The notes: a model not told the origin generated them from the sequence alone. DNA of 64,000 bases from Aneurinibacillus sp. REN35 (GCF_041379945.2 NZ_JBFTXJ020000001.1:124001-188000), one strand, 5' to 3'; positions 25,490 through 34,791 are shown, counted from the stretch's first letter. Numbers and translations: made by a program.

Positions 25490-27124
25490 ATGAGAAAAAG
25501 AGGATTACTGCTTTGGGCATTCATATTCATGCTAGCTTGGGTGGTGCCTACAGCAGTGCAGGCGGCGCCAGCCATGTCCATCGCGGTCAATGGCAAGGTG
25601 GTCAAGCCTGATGTTCCACCGCAGTTGATTAACAACCGTACGATGGTTCCAATTTCTTTTGTTGGAGAAGCGTACGGCGCTGAGGTGAAGTGGGAGAATG
25701 CAACACGAACGGTGATGATCAATGATCGTGCCGGAAAAGTAATCACCATGAAGCCAGGCAATAAAACCGCTCAGGTAAACGGAAAAGCAATAACAATGGA
25801 CGTGGCACCAAAGATTATCAAAGATCGGACGTTCGTACCGCTACGCTACGTGGGAGAATGGTTACATGCTACGGTTGGCTGGGACGCTGCAGCCAACATT
25901 GTTACCGTCAACAAGAAGAAAAGCATCACGGTAAACGGAAGAGCGCTTACACAAGCACAGGTATATCAACTGCCGTATGGTCAATTCGTTAGAATAAACG
26001 ATGTAGCAAAGCCGCTTGGCTATACTGTTAAGACATGGGCAGGGAAAGTGATTCTCGAGCAAGGAGCAGAGAAATATACCATCGCTCAAGCCGCTGCTAA
26101 TCAAGCGAACGGCTACCGTACATTTGATGGACACTTTGCTGTTACTCCAGAGTTTCTTTCACAAGTTATTGGAGCTAAAGCCGATTGGAACCAGGACAAA
26201 ACTGCATGCGCATTGGACAAGCTGCAGTACATTACAGGCATTTCCCAAACGGATGACAATAGTATCAGCATCGCATCGCAAGGCAAAATGTCGTACAGTC
26301 ATTTCACATTGAGCAATCCGTCACGTATCGTGATTGATTTCAACCATGCACGTGTGCAAGAAGGATTGAAGGAATTGACTGGCGCTGCTGATGTGAAAAG
26401 TGTTCGCTATAGTCAATACAGCACATCACCTGACCGGGTACGTGTGGTAATTGAGCTTACCGCTGCACGTGCATACAGCGTTACAGCAAGCGAAGGTGTA
26501 ACGAAGATTGTGCTAAAAGAAGCGCCGCCGACACCGGCGCCAACTCCGATACCACCGCCTGCTCCGGCACCAAATCCAGGCACCAAGCCGTTTGTGATTG
26601 TGCTTGACCCTGGTCATGGCGGCAGTGACTCAGGTGCGGTTGGCACAGCAGGAAATTATGAGAAGAATCTCGTTCTCTCCATTGCGAAGACGACGGAATC
26701 GATCCTGAAGCAGAATAAGAATTTCAAAGTCATCATGACGCGCTCGGGCGATACATATCCGACGCTTCCTGGTCGTACGACGCTGGCGAACAATGCAAAA
26801 GCGGACGTATTCTTATCCTTCCATGCCAATGCGGCTTCAGCGAGCGCGAACGGAACGGAGACGTATTACAATACCGCGCAGAGTAAGGCTTTTGCATCCA
26901 TTGTGCATAAACATCTTATCGAAGCGACGGGGTTTAAGAACCGTGGTCTGCGTACAGCTAACTTCTACGTAGTTAAGAATACGAAGATGCCATCTGCACT
27001 CATAGAGGTAGGCTTCTTAACGAATGCAGCCGAGAATAAGAAAATGCTTGACCGTGCCTTTCAGAAGCGGGTCGGTGAGGCGATGGCAGCTGCCATCATC
27101 GAGTATTACAACAAGCAAAAATAA
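25490..27124 (+). CDS. Secreted N-acetylmuramoyl-L-alanine amidase with Cu-amine-oxidase-N and AMIN domains
   Basis: The 544-residue precursor begins with a signal peptide (residues 1-27, ending VQAAP). Two tandem copper-amine-oxidase N-terminal-like repeats follow, each with a V-N-G-K core and P-[IL]-x-[FY]-V-G-E. Next come a degenerate third repeat, an AMIN domain (about 275-345: SNPSRIVIDF, VRVVIEL), a Pro-rich hinge and a C-terminal Amidase_3 domain. The zinc and catalytic residues are seen in DPGHGG, YEKNL, SFHANA and IEVGFL. It should cleave the stem peptide from muramic acid in the wall, with the N-terminal repeats as wall-binding parts. ATG 25490 is the start that gives a signal peptide. 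Confidence 0.9.
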   Translation: MRKRGLLLWAFIFMLAWVVPTAVQAAPAMSIAVNGKVVKPDVPPQLINNRTMVPISFVGEAYGAEVKWENATRTVMINDRAGKVITMKPGNKTAQVNGKAITMDVAPKIIKDRTFVPLRYVGEWLHATVGWDAAANIVTVNKKKSITVNGRALTQAQVYQLPYGQFVRINDVAKPLGYTVKTWAGKVILEQGAEKYTIAQAAANQANGYRTFDGHFAVTPEFLSQVIGAKADWNQDKTACALDKLQYITGISQTDDNSISIASQGKMSYSHFTLSNPSRIVIDFNHARVQEGLKELTGAADVKSVRYSQYSTSPDRVRVVIELTAARAYSVTASEGVTKIVLKEAPPTPAPTPIPPPAPAPNPGTKPFVIVLDPGHGGSDSGAVGTAGNYEKNLVLSIAKTTESILKQNKNFKVIMTRSGDTYPTLPGRTTLANNAKADVFLSFHANAASASANGTETYYNTAQSKAFASIVHKHLIEATGFKNRGLRTANFYVVKNTKMPSALIEVGFLTNAAENKKMLDRAFQKRVGEAMAAAIIEYYNKQK

Positions 27125-27135
27125 GTACTATACAA

Positions 27136-27195
27136 AAAGAAGGGTTCATCCGAAAATATCTGCAAAAGATATAGAGGAAGGACCTTTCTTTTTTT
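27136..27195 (+). terminator. Terminator after the wall amidase gene
   Basis: AAAGAAGGGTTC pairs with GGACCTTTCTTT using two G-U pairs. Inside it a second hairpin, ATATCT / AGATAT, is present. A T run follows. Confidence 0.65.
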
Positions 27196-27250
27196 CCTGT
27201 AATTATCTAATATGAAAAAGACAACAAGGTGGAAGGAGAAATGTGAAGAA

Positions 27251-28123
27251 ATGGTGTGGCAGAAAATTCGCCCTTTTTTATTTATTACAGCTGGCAGCTT
27301 TCTTTACTCGATCGCGGTGAACCTGTTTTTTGTGACGAATCAGCTCGCACAGGGTGGTATTACCGGGATTTCTTTATTGCTGCATTACATATTTGACACG
27401 CCCGTTGGTCTGTTGATCATTCTGATGAACATTCCCATTTTCATTTTGGGGTATTATGTGCTCGGGCGGGGCTTTCTTATGCGCAGCGCTTACGGAATGC
27501 TGGCCGCCTCGATCTTTATTGATCTGACGTCCGCGCTGCAGGTTCCGAAGCTTGAGAATATCATTCTCGCGCCCCTGTATGGCGGAATCGTTGCCGGGGT
27601 GGGACTTGGTTTGATCTTTCGGGTAGGTGGCACGTCAGGTGGAGGAGACATTATTGCCCGTGTGCTGCAGCAGAAGTTCCGGCGCATCGATTTAGGGAAG
27701 TTCCTATTTGGGATTGACTTTACGATTATTGCCATTTCAGGACTTGTCGTTGGTGTTGAGAAAGCTATGCTGACAGTGGTAGCGGTCTATGTAAGCGCCC
27801 GAGTGGTTGATCTGCTGCTCTCAGGTCTTCAGAAGCAGCGGAGTGTCATCATTATCTCCAGCAAGCCGGATGAGTTAACAAAGGTCATCCACCAACGCCT
27901 TGTACGTGGCGTAACCCTGCTGCATTCAATGGGCGGATATTCGCGCAAGGAAGGGGAAGTCCTTCTTGTGGTAGTACAGTTGTATGAGATGGATAAACTG
28001 CGCCGGCTAGTCGAAGAAACGGACCCCCGTGCCTTCATTCTTGCGCTTGAAGCAAAAGAGGTGCAGGGAGAGGGATTCAGCTTCCCATCTCCGGCACGCA
28101 GCCATCTGGAATCAGACAAATAA
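27251..28123 (+). CDS. YitT family membrane protein
   Basis: The 291-residue protein has an N-terminal membrane domain of about five helices with FFVTNQLAQGGITG and GGTSGGGDIIA, which are YitT-family signatures. A soluble C-terminal DUF2179 domain follows from about residue 210 (RSVIIISSKPDEL, GVTLLHSMGGYSR). The function is unknown for nearly all members. The ATG at 27251 is preferred, since AAGGAG lies about 11 bases upstream; the ATG at 27212 sits 19 bases past the previous terminator's T run and has no ribosome site. Confidence 0.85.
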   Translation: MVWQKIRPFLFITAGSFLYSIAVNLFFVTNQLAQGGITGISLLLHYIFDTPVGLLIILMNIPIFILGYYVLGRGFLMRSAYGMLAASIFIDLTSALQVPKLENIILAPLYGGIVAGVGLGLIFRVGGTSGGGDIIARVLQQKFRRIDLGKFLFGIDFTIIAISGLVVGVEKAMLTVVAVYVSARVVDLLLSGLQKQRSVIIISSKPDELTKVIHQRLVRGVTLLHSMGGYSRKEGEVLLVVVQLYEMDKLRRLVEETDPRAFILALEAKEVQGEGFSFPSPARSHLESDK

Positions 28124-28140
28124 TCAGCAGTAGAAAGTAA

Positions 28141-28175
28141 AACGGAGCCCAATAAATCAGGCTCCGTTTTATTTT
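28141..28175. terminator. Bidirectional terminator
   Basis: AACGGAGCC / GGCTCCGTT with a ten-base loop and T-rich tail between convergent genes. Confidence 0.85.
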
Positions 28176-28182
28176 ATGCTGG

Positions 28183-28839
28183 CTATAATGGCTTGTCCGT
28201 CGGCTGCTTCGAAATGGGCTGTGTTTCAATTGGAGGATTATTGGGTATTATTTCCGCAGTTGGTAACGTGAGTCGGCGCACAAACGGAATGTGCGGCAGT
28301 ACCTTGTAAGCTATTGCCATGACCGGAATTCGCATCGTAATTTTGCCTGCAATAATGCCGATGATTGCTCCAACCACCACATCCAGCGGGTAGTGAACTC
28401 CCACATAAATCCTTGAATATGACATGATAATGGCACAAGGCAGCGCCCAGCGAATCGATTTAGGGAATAATCGATACAGTATATACATAGAAACAAAAGA
28501 GGACACCGCGTGCCCCGATGGGAACGAGGACGAAATCGGCATGTGTGTCAGATGAATGACATGCTCTTCTACAGCCGCAGGTCTCGGTCTCATAATGGTG
28601 AATTTTAGTGCATATTCAATCACTCCGCCAATGCCAATCGCCGTAAATAGCGTGGCGGCAGGTCGAAGTCCGCCCACACGACGCCGAGCCATAAGGAGGA
28701 CAAAAACGACAAAAAACCAAAAAAATCCTTTATCGCTAATGGCAGAGGCGAAAATCATAAACCAATCGAGAGAGGGGGTGTTTAACCGCACGTTCAACCA
28801 GTAGAAGAGTTGTTGGTCAAAGGAAAGGATTGTTTCCAT
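28183..28839 (-). CDS. PAP2-family phosphatase, membrane-bound
   Basis: The 218-residue protein has about six helices and the three PAP2 motifs: KFTIMRPRP, PSGHAVSS and SRIYVGVHYPLDV. These enzymes remove phosphate from lipid phosphates such as undecaprenyl pyrophosphate or phosphatidylglycerol phosphate at the outer face of the membrane. Recycling of the undecaprenyl carrier is the best guess given the many wall genes nearby. ATG 28839 is chosen because AGGTGG is five bases upstream; the GTG codons before it overlap that site. The C-terminus is a Pro/Thr/Gln tail. Confidence 0.88.
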   Translation of the reverse strand: METILSFDQQLFYWLNVRLNTPSLDWFMIFASAISDKGFFWFFVVFVLLMARRRVGGLRPAATLFTAIGIGGVIEYALKFTIMRPRPAAVEEHVIHLTHMPISSSFPSGHAVSSFVSMYILYRLFPKSIRWALPCAIIMSYSRIYVGVHYPLDVVVGAIIGIIAGKITMRIPVMAIAYKVLPHIPFVRRLTLPTAEIIPNNPPIETQPISKQPTDKPL

Positions 28840-28987
28840 ACGCACCACCTATATTTATATATTAAATGTGAAACAAAATAAGGGCTTGAGCCGTATTTAT
28901 GATGGTAGCTATTTTATATGATGTGCAATATAGATGCAAGTGATAGAATAACTTTCTTGTATTTACTTTAAAATGAGTTAAGATATA

Positions 28988-29003
28988 GAATGGTAGACCA
29001 TTC
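28988..29003. promoter_or_regulatory. Perfect palindrome upstream of the NagPA gene
   Basis: GAATGGT-AG-ACCATTC is a perfect 7-bp inverted repeat with a two-base centre. It lies 45 bases before the GTG and immediately after a candidate promoter (TTTACT, 16 bases, TATAGA), so it would cover the transcription start. A dimeric repressor site is the likely reading. Confidence 0.5.
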
Positions 29004-29047
29004 ATACACATAAACATAGAAACGTATGAGAGAAAGGGAGACGAATC

Positions 29048-30205
29048 GTGTTATTTCCTACCTCAAAACGGATGGAGCAATTAAACCGAAGTAAAATGTC
29101 TACAACCACGGTAGCCTCTTCTTTACTTTTGCCGCGTAATCAATCGAAACGATGGGCGCGCGGTATGGTGTGGGGATTATGGATTGCGTGTCTAATTATT
29201 GTGCTTGCGTTAGGCTGGTTTTATTTCACTTCACAAGGAACGAAGCTGCGCTGGGTTGTTGCAGAAGCGGTATATACATCGAAACAAACAAAATATACCT
29301 GGCTATTTGTCGGAACAGACGGCGTAGAAACAATTAAAGAGAACTTCCGCAAGCAAGGGGAAGCAAATCATCTGACAAAACAAAACATGAGTCTGGTAAA
29401 AGTGCCTCCGCCAAGTCCAGAGTACGCCTCGCCATCCTCGCTCATCCATGTAGAAGATATTCGGGGTGAAACGTATGTGGGTAAAATTATGTATGTAAAA
29501 GACCCGCGGCTTGTCCGCGTGGTGGCAAGCCACAGCCCGGGGGGCGAGAAAGTAAGTAACATGGCTGCGCGTACAAATGCGCTGGCGGCTATTAATGGCG
29601 GCGGCTTCTTTCTCACCGATCCGACAGAACAGATGACAGGACCGGAATTTGAAGGTGTAGAGCGAATTATGCACCCGCTGGGTATTATTATTAGTGAAGG
29701 CAAGCTGGTAAGCGGCGATGCCAAAGTCCAGCATGACATTGTTGGACTGACAAAGGACGGGTTGCTGGTGAGCGGCCGATATACGTACGAACAAATGCAG
29801 AAGCTGGGCATCCAAGAAGCCGTTAGCTTTCTCCCGCGGCTTGTCGTCAATGGCAAGCCTATGATTACAGAAGGCGACGGGGGATGGGGTGTTGCACCCC
29901 GCACGGCCATTGCGCAGCAGAAGGATGGCACGCTCATGTTCCTTGTTATCGACGGTCGGGCAATACGCAGCTTTGGCGCGACGCTTAAAGATGTACAGAA
30001 TGAACTGCTGAAGCGTGGGGCTGTAAATGCAGTAAATCTGGATGGTGGTTCTTCGTCAAGCATGTACTACCGCGGCAAAATTATTACAACACCATCTGGC
30101 ATGGTTGGTGAGAAGCCGATGCCGAATGCGTTTGTTGTATATAATCCGACCAATGCGCAGGGTGGATATGTATACGAACAGAGTCAAAAAGCACCACGTT
30201 CATAA
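29048..30205 (+). CDS. Phosphodiester glycosidase (NagPA) domain protein, membrane-anchored
   Basis: The 385-residue protein has one transmembrane helix (about residues 38-62) after a basic cytoplasmic tail and an extracellular NagPA domain. Typical stretches are AAINGGGFFL, GVAPRTAIAQ and VNLDGGSSSSMYY. Enzymes of this fold cleave phosphodiester-linked sugars. Bacterial members act on wall teichoic acid or exopolysaccharide. The GTG start at 29048 follows AAAGGGAGACG. It is a single gene with its own promoter, palindrome and terminator. Confidence 0.88.
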   Translation: MLFPTSKRMEQLNRSKMSTTTVASSLLLPRNQSKRWARGMVWGLWIACLIIVLALGWFYFTSQGTKLRWVVAEAVYTSKQTKYTWLFVGTDGVETIKENFRKQGEANHLTKQNMSLVKVPPPSPEYASPSSLIHVEDIRGETYVGKIMYVKDPRLVRVVASHSPGGEKVSNMAARTNALAAINGGGFFLTDPTEQMTGPEFEGVERIMHPLGIIISEGKLVSGDAKVQHDIVGLTKDGLLVSGRYTYEQMQKLGIQEAVSFLPRLVVNGKPMITEGDGGWGVAPRTAIAQQKDGTLMFLVIDGRAIRSFGATLKDVQNELLKRGAVNAVNLDGGSSSSMYYRGKIITTPSGMVGEKPMPNAFVVYNPTNAQGGYVYEQSQKAPRS

Positions 30206-30209
30206 AAGG

Positions 30210-30240
30210 CGAAGAGGATAAGGCTCCTCTTCGTTTTTTT
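30210..30240 (+). terminator. Terminator after the NagPA gene
   Basis: CGAAGAGGA / TCCTCTTCG with a six-base loop and seven T residues. Confidence 0.9.
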
Positions 30241-30383
30241 GCATGCGCACAAAATACGACCAGGTTAAGTTCTCTCTGTTATACTGACAAAAGGAGAGGG
30301 TCTATGCTAACTCTTTGTTTTTATTTGGAATTTTTTGTTTTATAATAAAATATCAAATGTTTATGGCAGGAGGTTTTGGCACG

Positions 30384-31172
30384 TTGAGAATTGCGAACGT
30401 TTTTGAACACCAAGAAACACTAGCTGTGTTGAATGCAGTGGGAGAAAATCTTTTAGTGGCAGATAAAACGTTTACGATTGTCTGGATGAATGAGGCGGCT
30501 AAGGGACTGATGAAGGTAGTTGGAGAGCATGTAGGCATTAGCGATCCGGATGGCTTCATCGGACAGAACGTTACCCGCTTTCATAGCGAGCGGGTACAGG
30601 AAATTCTTAAGAAGGGGCCATTTCCACATCGCGCTGATATTATGCTGTTTGAGCGGTACGCAGCCAGCATTGTTGTCGATGTTCACAGAAGTAATAAAGG
30701 TGAGATAAAGGGCTATATCCTGACGTGGAAAGACGTAACGAGTTACGAAGAAGAACGAAAGGCCGAACAGAGAAGGATGGAGGAGTTGTATACGCCAGTT
30801 ATTGAGACAGCCAATCGGGTGTCGCTTCTGATTCCGCTGACAGGCTCGCTGGATCGCTATCGTGTGGAGAAGATGACGGAAAAGGTGCTCAGAGAGGCAG
30901 GCAAGCGAAACAGCCGCTTCGTCATTCTTGATTTTACCGGTATTAGCCATGTTGCAGGTGATAATCTGGATATTCAACTTGATAAGCTAACCCGGGCATT
31001 GCGCCTGATGGGCGTAGAGACGCTGTATGTCGGTTTTCCAATTGCAATCGTACAGAGCTTTGTACGCAACGGTCTTGAGATTACGGCACGTTCATTTCCA
31101 TCTTTTAAAGAAGGCATCCAATATGTGTGGAAGAAATGCGGCTATCAACTACAAAAAATAACGAAGGTGTAG
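30384..31172 (+). CDS. PAS-STAS sensor protein (RsbR-like)
   Basis: The 262-residue protein has an N-terminal PAS-like domain (about residues 10-130: NLLVADKTFTIVWMNEAA, YILTWKDVTSYEEE), a helical linker and a C-terminal STAS domain (about 145-255). The arrangement resembles RsbR paralogues, which form stressosomes and pass stress signals to the sigma-B pathway. The STAS strand FVILDFTGISHVAGD has Gly/Asp where RsbR proteins carry phosphorylated Thr or Ser, so classical phosphorylation may not occur. The start is TTG 30384, behind AGGAGG; the ATG at 30363 has no ribosome site. RarD follows four bases downstream. Confidence 0.8.
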   Translation: MRIANVFEHQETLAVLNAVGENLLVADKTFTIVWMNEAAKGLMKVVGEHVGISDPDGFIGQNVTRFHSERVQEILKKGPFPHRADIMLFERYAASIVVDVHRSNKGEIKGYILTWKDVTSYEEERKAEQRRMEELYTPVIETANRVSLLIPLTGSLDRYRVEKMTEKVLREAGKRNSRFVILDFTGISHVAGDNLDIQLDKLTRALRLMGVETLYVGFPIAIVQSFVRNGLEITARSFPSFKEGIQYVWKKCGYQLQKITKV

Positions 31173-31175
31173 CAA

Positions 31176-32093
31176 ATGAAAATAGGGGAAGAAGACAGAG
31201 AGAAGACAGCGGGCATTGCGTATACGGTACTCGCTTATGCGGTATGGGGGCTGCTCCCGCTCTATTGGAAGTATCTTGATCGTGTGTCTGCATTTGAAAT
31301 TTTGGCGCATCGCATTTTTTGGTCCTTTATATTTGTTATGATGCTGCTTCTGCTGTACCGTCGCTGGCAGCCGTTTAAGGAAGCGCTATGCAACATAAAA
31401 ATTGCGCTGCCTGCCTTTTTGGCTTCGCTCTTGATTAGTGCCAACTGGTTTATTTACATATGGGCGGTAAACAATGGGCATGTAATTGAATCAAGTCTTG
31501 GGTATTACATTAATCCACTTCTGAGCGTAGCGTTAGGCGTACTTGTGCTTAAGGAGAGGCTCACAAGATGGCAGGCGCTGGCATTGGGGCTGGCCAGCAT
31601 CGGTGTGGTTATACTAATAGTACAATACGGCAAAGTGCCATGGATCGCCTTTTCCCTGGCTGTAACATTTGGGTTGTATGGCTTGGTTAAGAAACGGGCG
31701 CAGACCGAAGCGATGGTTGGGCTGGCTCTAGAAACGTTTTTTGTGGCTCCGCTCGCTTGTAGTTATATTGTGTTTATGGAATCAAAAGGGGTCGGAGCGA
31801 TCAGCTCTGTATCTGCGCTTGAGATCACATTGCTTATGGGTGCGGGCATTGTAACGGCATTCCCGCTGCTCTGGTTTGCCAAAGGAGCACGAACTGTACC
31901 GCTTTCGACCATTGGCTTTATTCAATACCTCTCTCCCACCATTACGCTGGTGATCGGTGTATTTATCTTTAAAGAAACATTTACCTCCGTTCATACGATT
32001 AGCTTCGCATTCATTTGGTGTGCGCTTCTGCTATATTCACTATCGTATACAAATATAGGCCACCAATTATCTCAGCAGCAGGACAAAGTATAA
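31176..32093 (+). CDS. rarD: RarD-type EamA-family transporter
   Basis: The 305-residue protein has about ten transmembrane helices in two EamA repeats. It shows the RarD start (TAGIAYTVLAYAVWGLLPLYWK, broken here by motif) and the mid-protein IESSLGYYINPLLSVALGVL. RarD proteins are drug/metabolite transporter superfamily permeases of unknown substrate, first noted with chloramphenicol sensitivity. ATG 31176 lies three bases after the stop of the PAS-STAS gene with GAAGGTG as ribosome site, so the two share a transcript. Confidence 0.88.
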   Translation: MKIGEEDREKTAGIAYTVLAYAVWGLLPLYWKYLDRVSAFEILAHRIFWSFIFVMMLLLLYRRWQPFKEALCNIKIALPAFLASLLISANWFIYIWAVNNGHVIESSLGYYINPLLSVALGVLVLKERLTRWQALALGLASIGVVILIVQYGKVPWIAFSLAVTFGLYGLVKKRAQTEAMVGLALETFFVAPLACSYIVFMESKGVGAISSVSALEITLLMGAGIVTAFPLLWFAKGARTVPLSTIGFIQYLSPTITLVIGVFIFKETFTSVHTISFAFIWCALLLYSLSYTNIGHQLSQQQDKV

Positions 32094-32115
32094 GGATGAG
32101 TCAAAATAAAACAAC

Positions 32116-32154
32116 AAGGCGTTTTTGTCCATAATCATGACAAAACGCTTTTTT
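32116..32154 (+). terminator. Terminator after rarD
   Basis: AAGGCGTTTTTGTC pairs with GACAAAACGCTT (one bulged T) and a T run follows. Confidence 0.8.
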
Positions 32155-32202
32155 CGTCTATGGATAGTATGTTTATGGAATAGAGTAAAGGAGGAATATG
32201 AC

Positions 32203-32985
32203 ATGCTGTGTAATCCGCTTGTGTCTCGTATCAGACTTCCATCGTCCATTCCAGATATAAGCATATACCATATCATGTATCGATCCGGTGATGAAATAGT
32301 AGCTGGATATTTGGCGCGGCCCATCGCACAAGGAAAGCATCCCGGACTCGTCTATTGCAGGGGAGGCATTCACCGTGTCGGCATGGTACAGCTCTCCTGG
32401 ATTGAACACATGGCGGCATGCGGGTTTGTTGTGTGCGCCCCGTCCTACCGCGGAAACGAAGGGGGAGAGGGACAGGATGAGTTTGGCGGGGTGGACCGGC
32501 AGGATGTATATGATGCACTGCAGGTTCTATCTGTGCTGCCTTATGTTGAAGCGGAGCGGATGGGTGCAGTCGGATTTTCACGCGGTGCGGTTGGTGCTTT
32601 TCTGGCCGCTGCTGAGACCAAGCGTATCCGTGCACTCGTTTCGTGGGGAGGCGTTGTGGATTTGCATCTTACGTATGAGGAGCGGGAGGATTTGCGGCGT
32701 ATGCTTAAGCGGGTAATTGGACATCCGGTCAAAGATGCTCATGCCTACATGGAGCGCTCCGCACTGTATCGCGCTGAAGAAATTACGTGTCCTGTATTGT
32801 TCATTCAAGGGGGAGAAGACGATCAAGTAAGCCCGCGCCATGCGGCCTATATGGGTGCACGGCTGGAGCAGCTTGGCAGGCCCTATGCTGCTTGGCACTA
32901 TCATGAATACGGGCATCACTTCCCTGAAGCCGCCCATTACAGCACGCTAAGTGACGCGTGCGCGTGGCTGAAAGACAGAATGTAG
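32203..32985 (+). CDS. Alpha/beta hydrolase (prolyl oligopeptidase/dienelactone hydrolase type)
   Basis: The 260-residue protein has the alpha/beta hydrolase triad: Ser in GFSRGAVGA (about residue 128), Asp near GGEDDQVSP and His in EYGHHFPE. The start of the catalytic core, HPGLVYCRGG, is typical of the S9-like peptidases and esterases. ATG 32203 follows AAAGGAGG. It lies 15 bases before the ABC transporter pair on the same strand and may be co-transcribed. The substrate is unknown. Confidence 0.85.
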   Translation: MLCNPLVSRIRLPSSIPDISIYHIMYRSGDEIVAGYLARPIAQGKHPGLVYCRGGIHRVGMVQLSWIEHMAACGFVVCAPSYRGNEGGEGQDEFGGVDRQDVYDALQVLSVLPYVEAERMGAVGFSRGAVGAFLAAAETKRIRALVSWGGVVDLHLTYEEREDLRRMLKRVIGHPVKDAHAYMERSALYRAEEITCPVLFIQGGEDDQVSPRHAAYMGARLEQLGRPYAAWHYHEYGHHFPEAAHYSTLSDACAWLKDRM

Positions 32986-33000
32986 GAGAGGGGAGACGTC

Positions 33001-34791
33001 GTGCGGATTTTTCAGCGATTATGGTGGTTTTTTGCGGCACATAAAAAGAAGTATATTGTAGGCATTTTTTTGCTTATCGTATGTGATGTGCTCGTCCTTG
33101 TTCCGCCTTGGCTTGTAGGGGAGTTGATTAACAGGATGCGCGTTGGAGAAGTAAGCGTCGGTGGACTTGGCTTACGTGTCGGATTGATTGCTATATTAGC
33201 TTTTGTACTGTATGGTCTGCGCTATGCATGGCGGTATTATTTATTCGGCGCCTCTCTTCTGTTAGAACAAACGCTGCGCAGACGTTTATTCGGCCATTTG
33301 ACCCGAATGAACCCGACTTTTTATGATCGGCGGAGGACAGGTGATTTGATGGCGCTTGCCACCAATGACATTGTAGCTATTGAGGCAACATCAAGCATGG
33401 GTATTCTTACGCTGGTCGACTCCCTTGCGATGACGCTGATTGCACTTACTGCGATGATTACGCTCATCAGTTGGAAGCTTACGCTGGCCGCACTGCTGCC
33501 GCTGCCGCTGCTCGCTTGGGCGACGGGGTATTATGGGGAGCTTTTGCACAAGCGCTTCTTCGCTGCACAGACGTCCTTTGGCAGGCTTAATGACCATGTA
33601 CAGGAATCCGTATCCGGTATTCGCATACTGCGGGCATATGTCCAGGAACAGGCGGACATCGCTTCCTTTGCAGCGGCCGCCGATGATGTAATGGACAAAA
33701 ACATTCGTGTGGCGCGGATTGATGCGCTGTTTGAGCCAACGATTGTATTTTTGATCGGCGTAAGCTTTCTAATCGGTATTGGATATGGAACGACTCTGGT
33801 TTTTGATAGTGAAGTAACGCTTGGTGAGCTTGTTGCATTTAATTTATATCTTGGCTTGCTTATTTGGCCGATGTTGGCGCTTGGGTGGCTCATGAACATC
33901 GTACAGCGGGGCAGCGCATCTTGGGATCGATTGAGCGATGTGCTAGAAGAGCAGCCTGTTATTGTCGACGGCGTGGAGGTGGAGCAGCAAGCCCATGTCT
34001 CATCTGCCCTGGCGATAGAGGACTTGACCTTTTGCTACCCCTGTGCGGAGCAGCCCGTTCTGCGCCATGTCTCGCTTGTCGTACAGCCGGGTTGGACGAT
34101 TGGTATTGTAGGGCGGACAGGGAGCGGGAAGACGACACTGATGAAGCTGTGGATGCATTTCTATTCTGTCCCGGAACATGCTGTATATGTAGGTGGGCGT
34201 CCGGTAGAAGAGTGGAATACGGCAGCCCTCCGCTCGCAGTTCGGGTATGTTCCGCAGGATCACTTTTTATTTTCGCGCACGATCCGTGAGAATATCGCTT
34301 TCGGACAAAATGATGCCTCGGATGAACGCATCGCAGCGGCGATTTTGCATGCGGGGCTTGCTCCTGACGTCCATCGTCTGCCGCAGGGGCTTGCTCCTGA
34401 CGTCCATCGTCTGCCGCAGGGGCTTGCGACAATCGTTGGAGAACGAGGCATTACACTATCAGGGGGACAGAAGCAGCGTATTGGCATTGCACGGGCGCTG
34501 CTTACAGAACCCGAGATTCTGCTGCTTGATGATTCGCTTTCGGCTGTGGATGCACGTACCGAAGAGATGATTCTTACACATTTGCGCAGAGAGCGGGGGG
34601 GCAGGACGACTGTTATCGCTGCACACCGCATGTCGGCAGTTATGCATGCGGACCGAATTTATGTGTTAGATGCAGGACATGTGATTGAACAGGGGACGCA
34701 TGATGAACTGCTAACACGGGATGGATGGTATGCCGAGCAGTTTTACCGCCAGCAGGCGCAGGCAGCACTCGATGAGGAGGAGAAGAGATGA
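33001..34791 (+). CDS. bmrC: Heterodimeric ABC multidrug exporter, BmrC-like half (degenerate site subunit)
   Basis: The 596-residue half-transporter has six transmembrane helices (to about residue 310) and an ATPase domain with GRTGSGKT, a Q-loop and LSGGQ. The Walker B is followed by Asp, not Glu (LLLDDSLSAVD), which marks the non-catalytic ATP site subunit as in BmrC/YheI. A perfect 33-bp tandem duplication (34354-34386 and 34387-34419) repeats 11 residues (GLAPDVHRLPQ) just before the signature motif. Without it the length would be 585, which I recall as the BmrC length. The start is GTG behind GAGGGGAG. The partner gene overlaps its 3' end by four bases. Confidence 0.9.
   Translation: MRIFQRLWWFFAAHKKKYIVGIFLLIVCDVLVLVPPWLVGELINRMRVGEVSVGGLGLRVGLIAILAFVLYGLRYAWRYYLFGASLLLEQTLRRRLFGHLTRMNPTFYDRRRTGDLMALATNDIVAIEATSSMGILTLVDSLAMTLIALTAMITLISWKLTLAALLPLPLLAWATGYYGELLHKRFFAAQTSFGRLNDHVQESVSGIRILRAYVQEQADIASFAAAADDVMDKNIRVARIDALFEPTIVFLIGVSFLIGIGYGTTLVFDSEVTLGELVAFNLYLGLLIWPMLALGWLMNIVQRGSASWDRLSDVLEEQPVIVDGVEVEQQAHVSSALAIEDLTFCYPCAEQPVLRHVSLVVQPGWTIGIVGRTGSGKTTLMKLWMHFYSVPEHAVYVGGRPVEEWNTAALRSQFGYVPQDHFLFSRTIRENIAFGQNDASDERIAAAILHAGLAPDVHRLPQGLAPDVHRLPQGLATIVGERGITLSGGQKQRIGIARALLTEPEILLLDDSLSAVDARTEEMILTHLRRERGGRTTVIAAHRMSAVMHADRIYVLDAGHVIEQGTHDELLTRDGWYAEQFYRQQAQAALDEEEKR
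34354..34419 (+). repeat. 33-bp perfect in-frame tandem duplication
   Basis: Two identical 33-bp units beginning GGGCTTGCTCCTGACG follow each other, and the next eight bases continue the repeat. This is the footprint of a recent replication slippage event inside the ATPase domain. Confidence 0.95.

Noticed and set aside
29368-30063. 231-codon minus-strand frame antisense to the NagPA gene
   Set aside because: Ser/Pro-rich shadow of a well-supported protein; no start signal.
33959-34432. Minus-strand frame with repeated motif opposite the BmrC-like gene
   Set aside because: Its repeat only mirrors the 33-bp duplication of the real gene.
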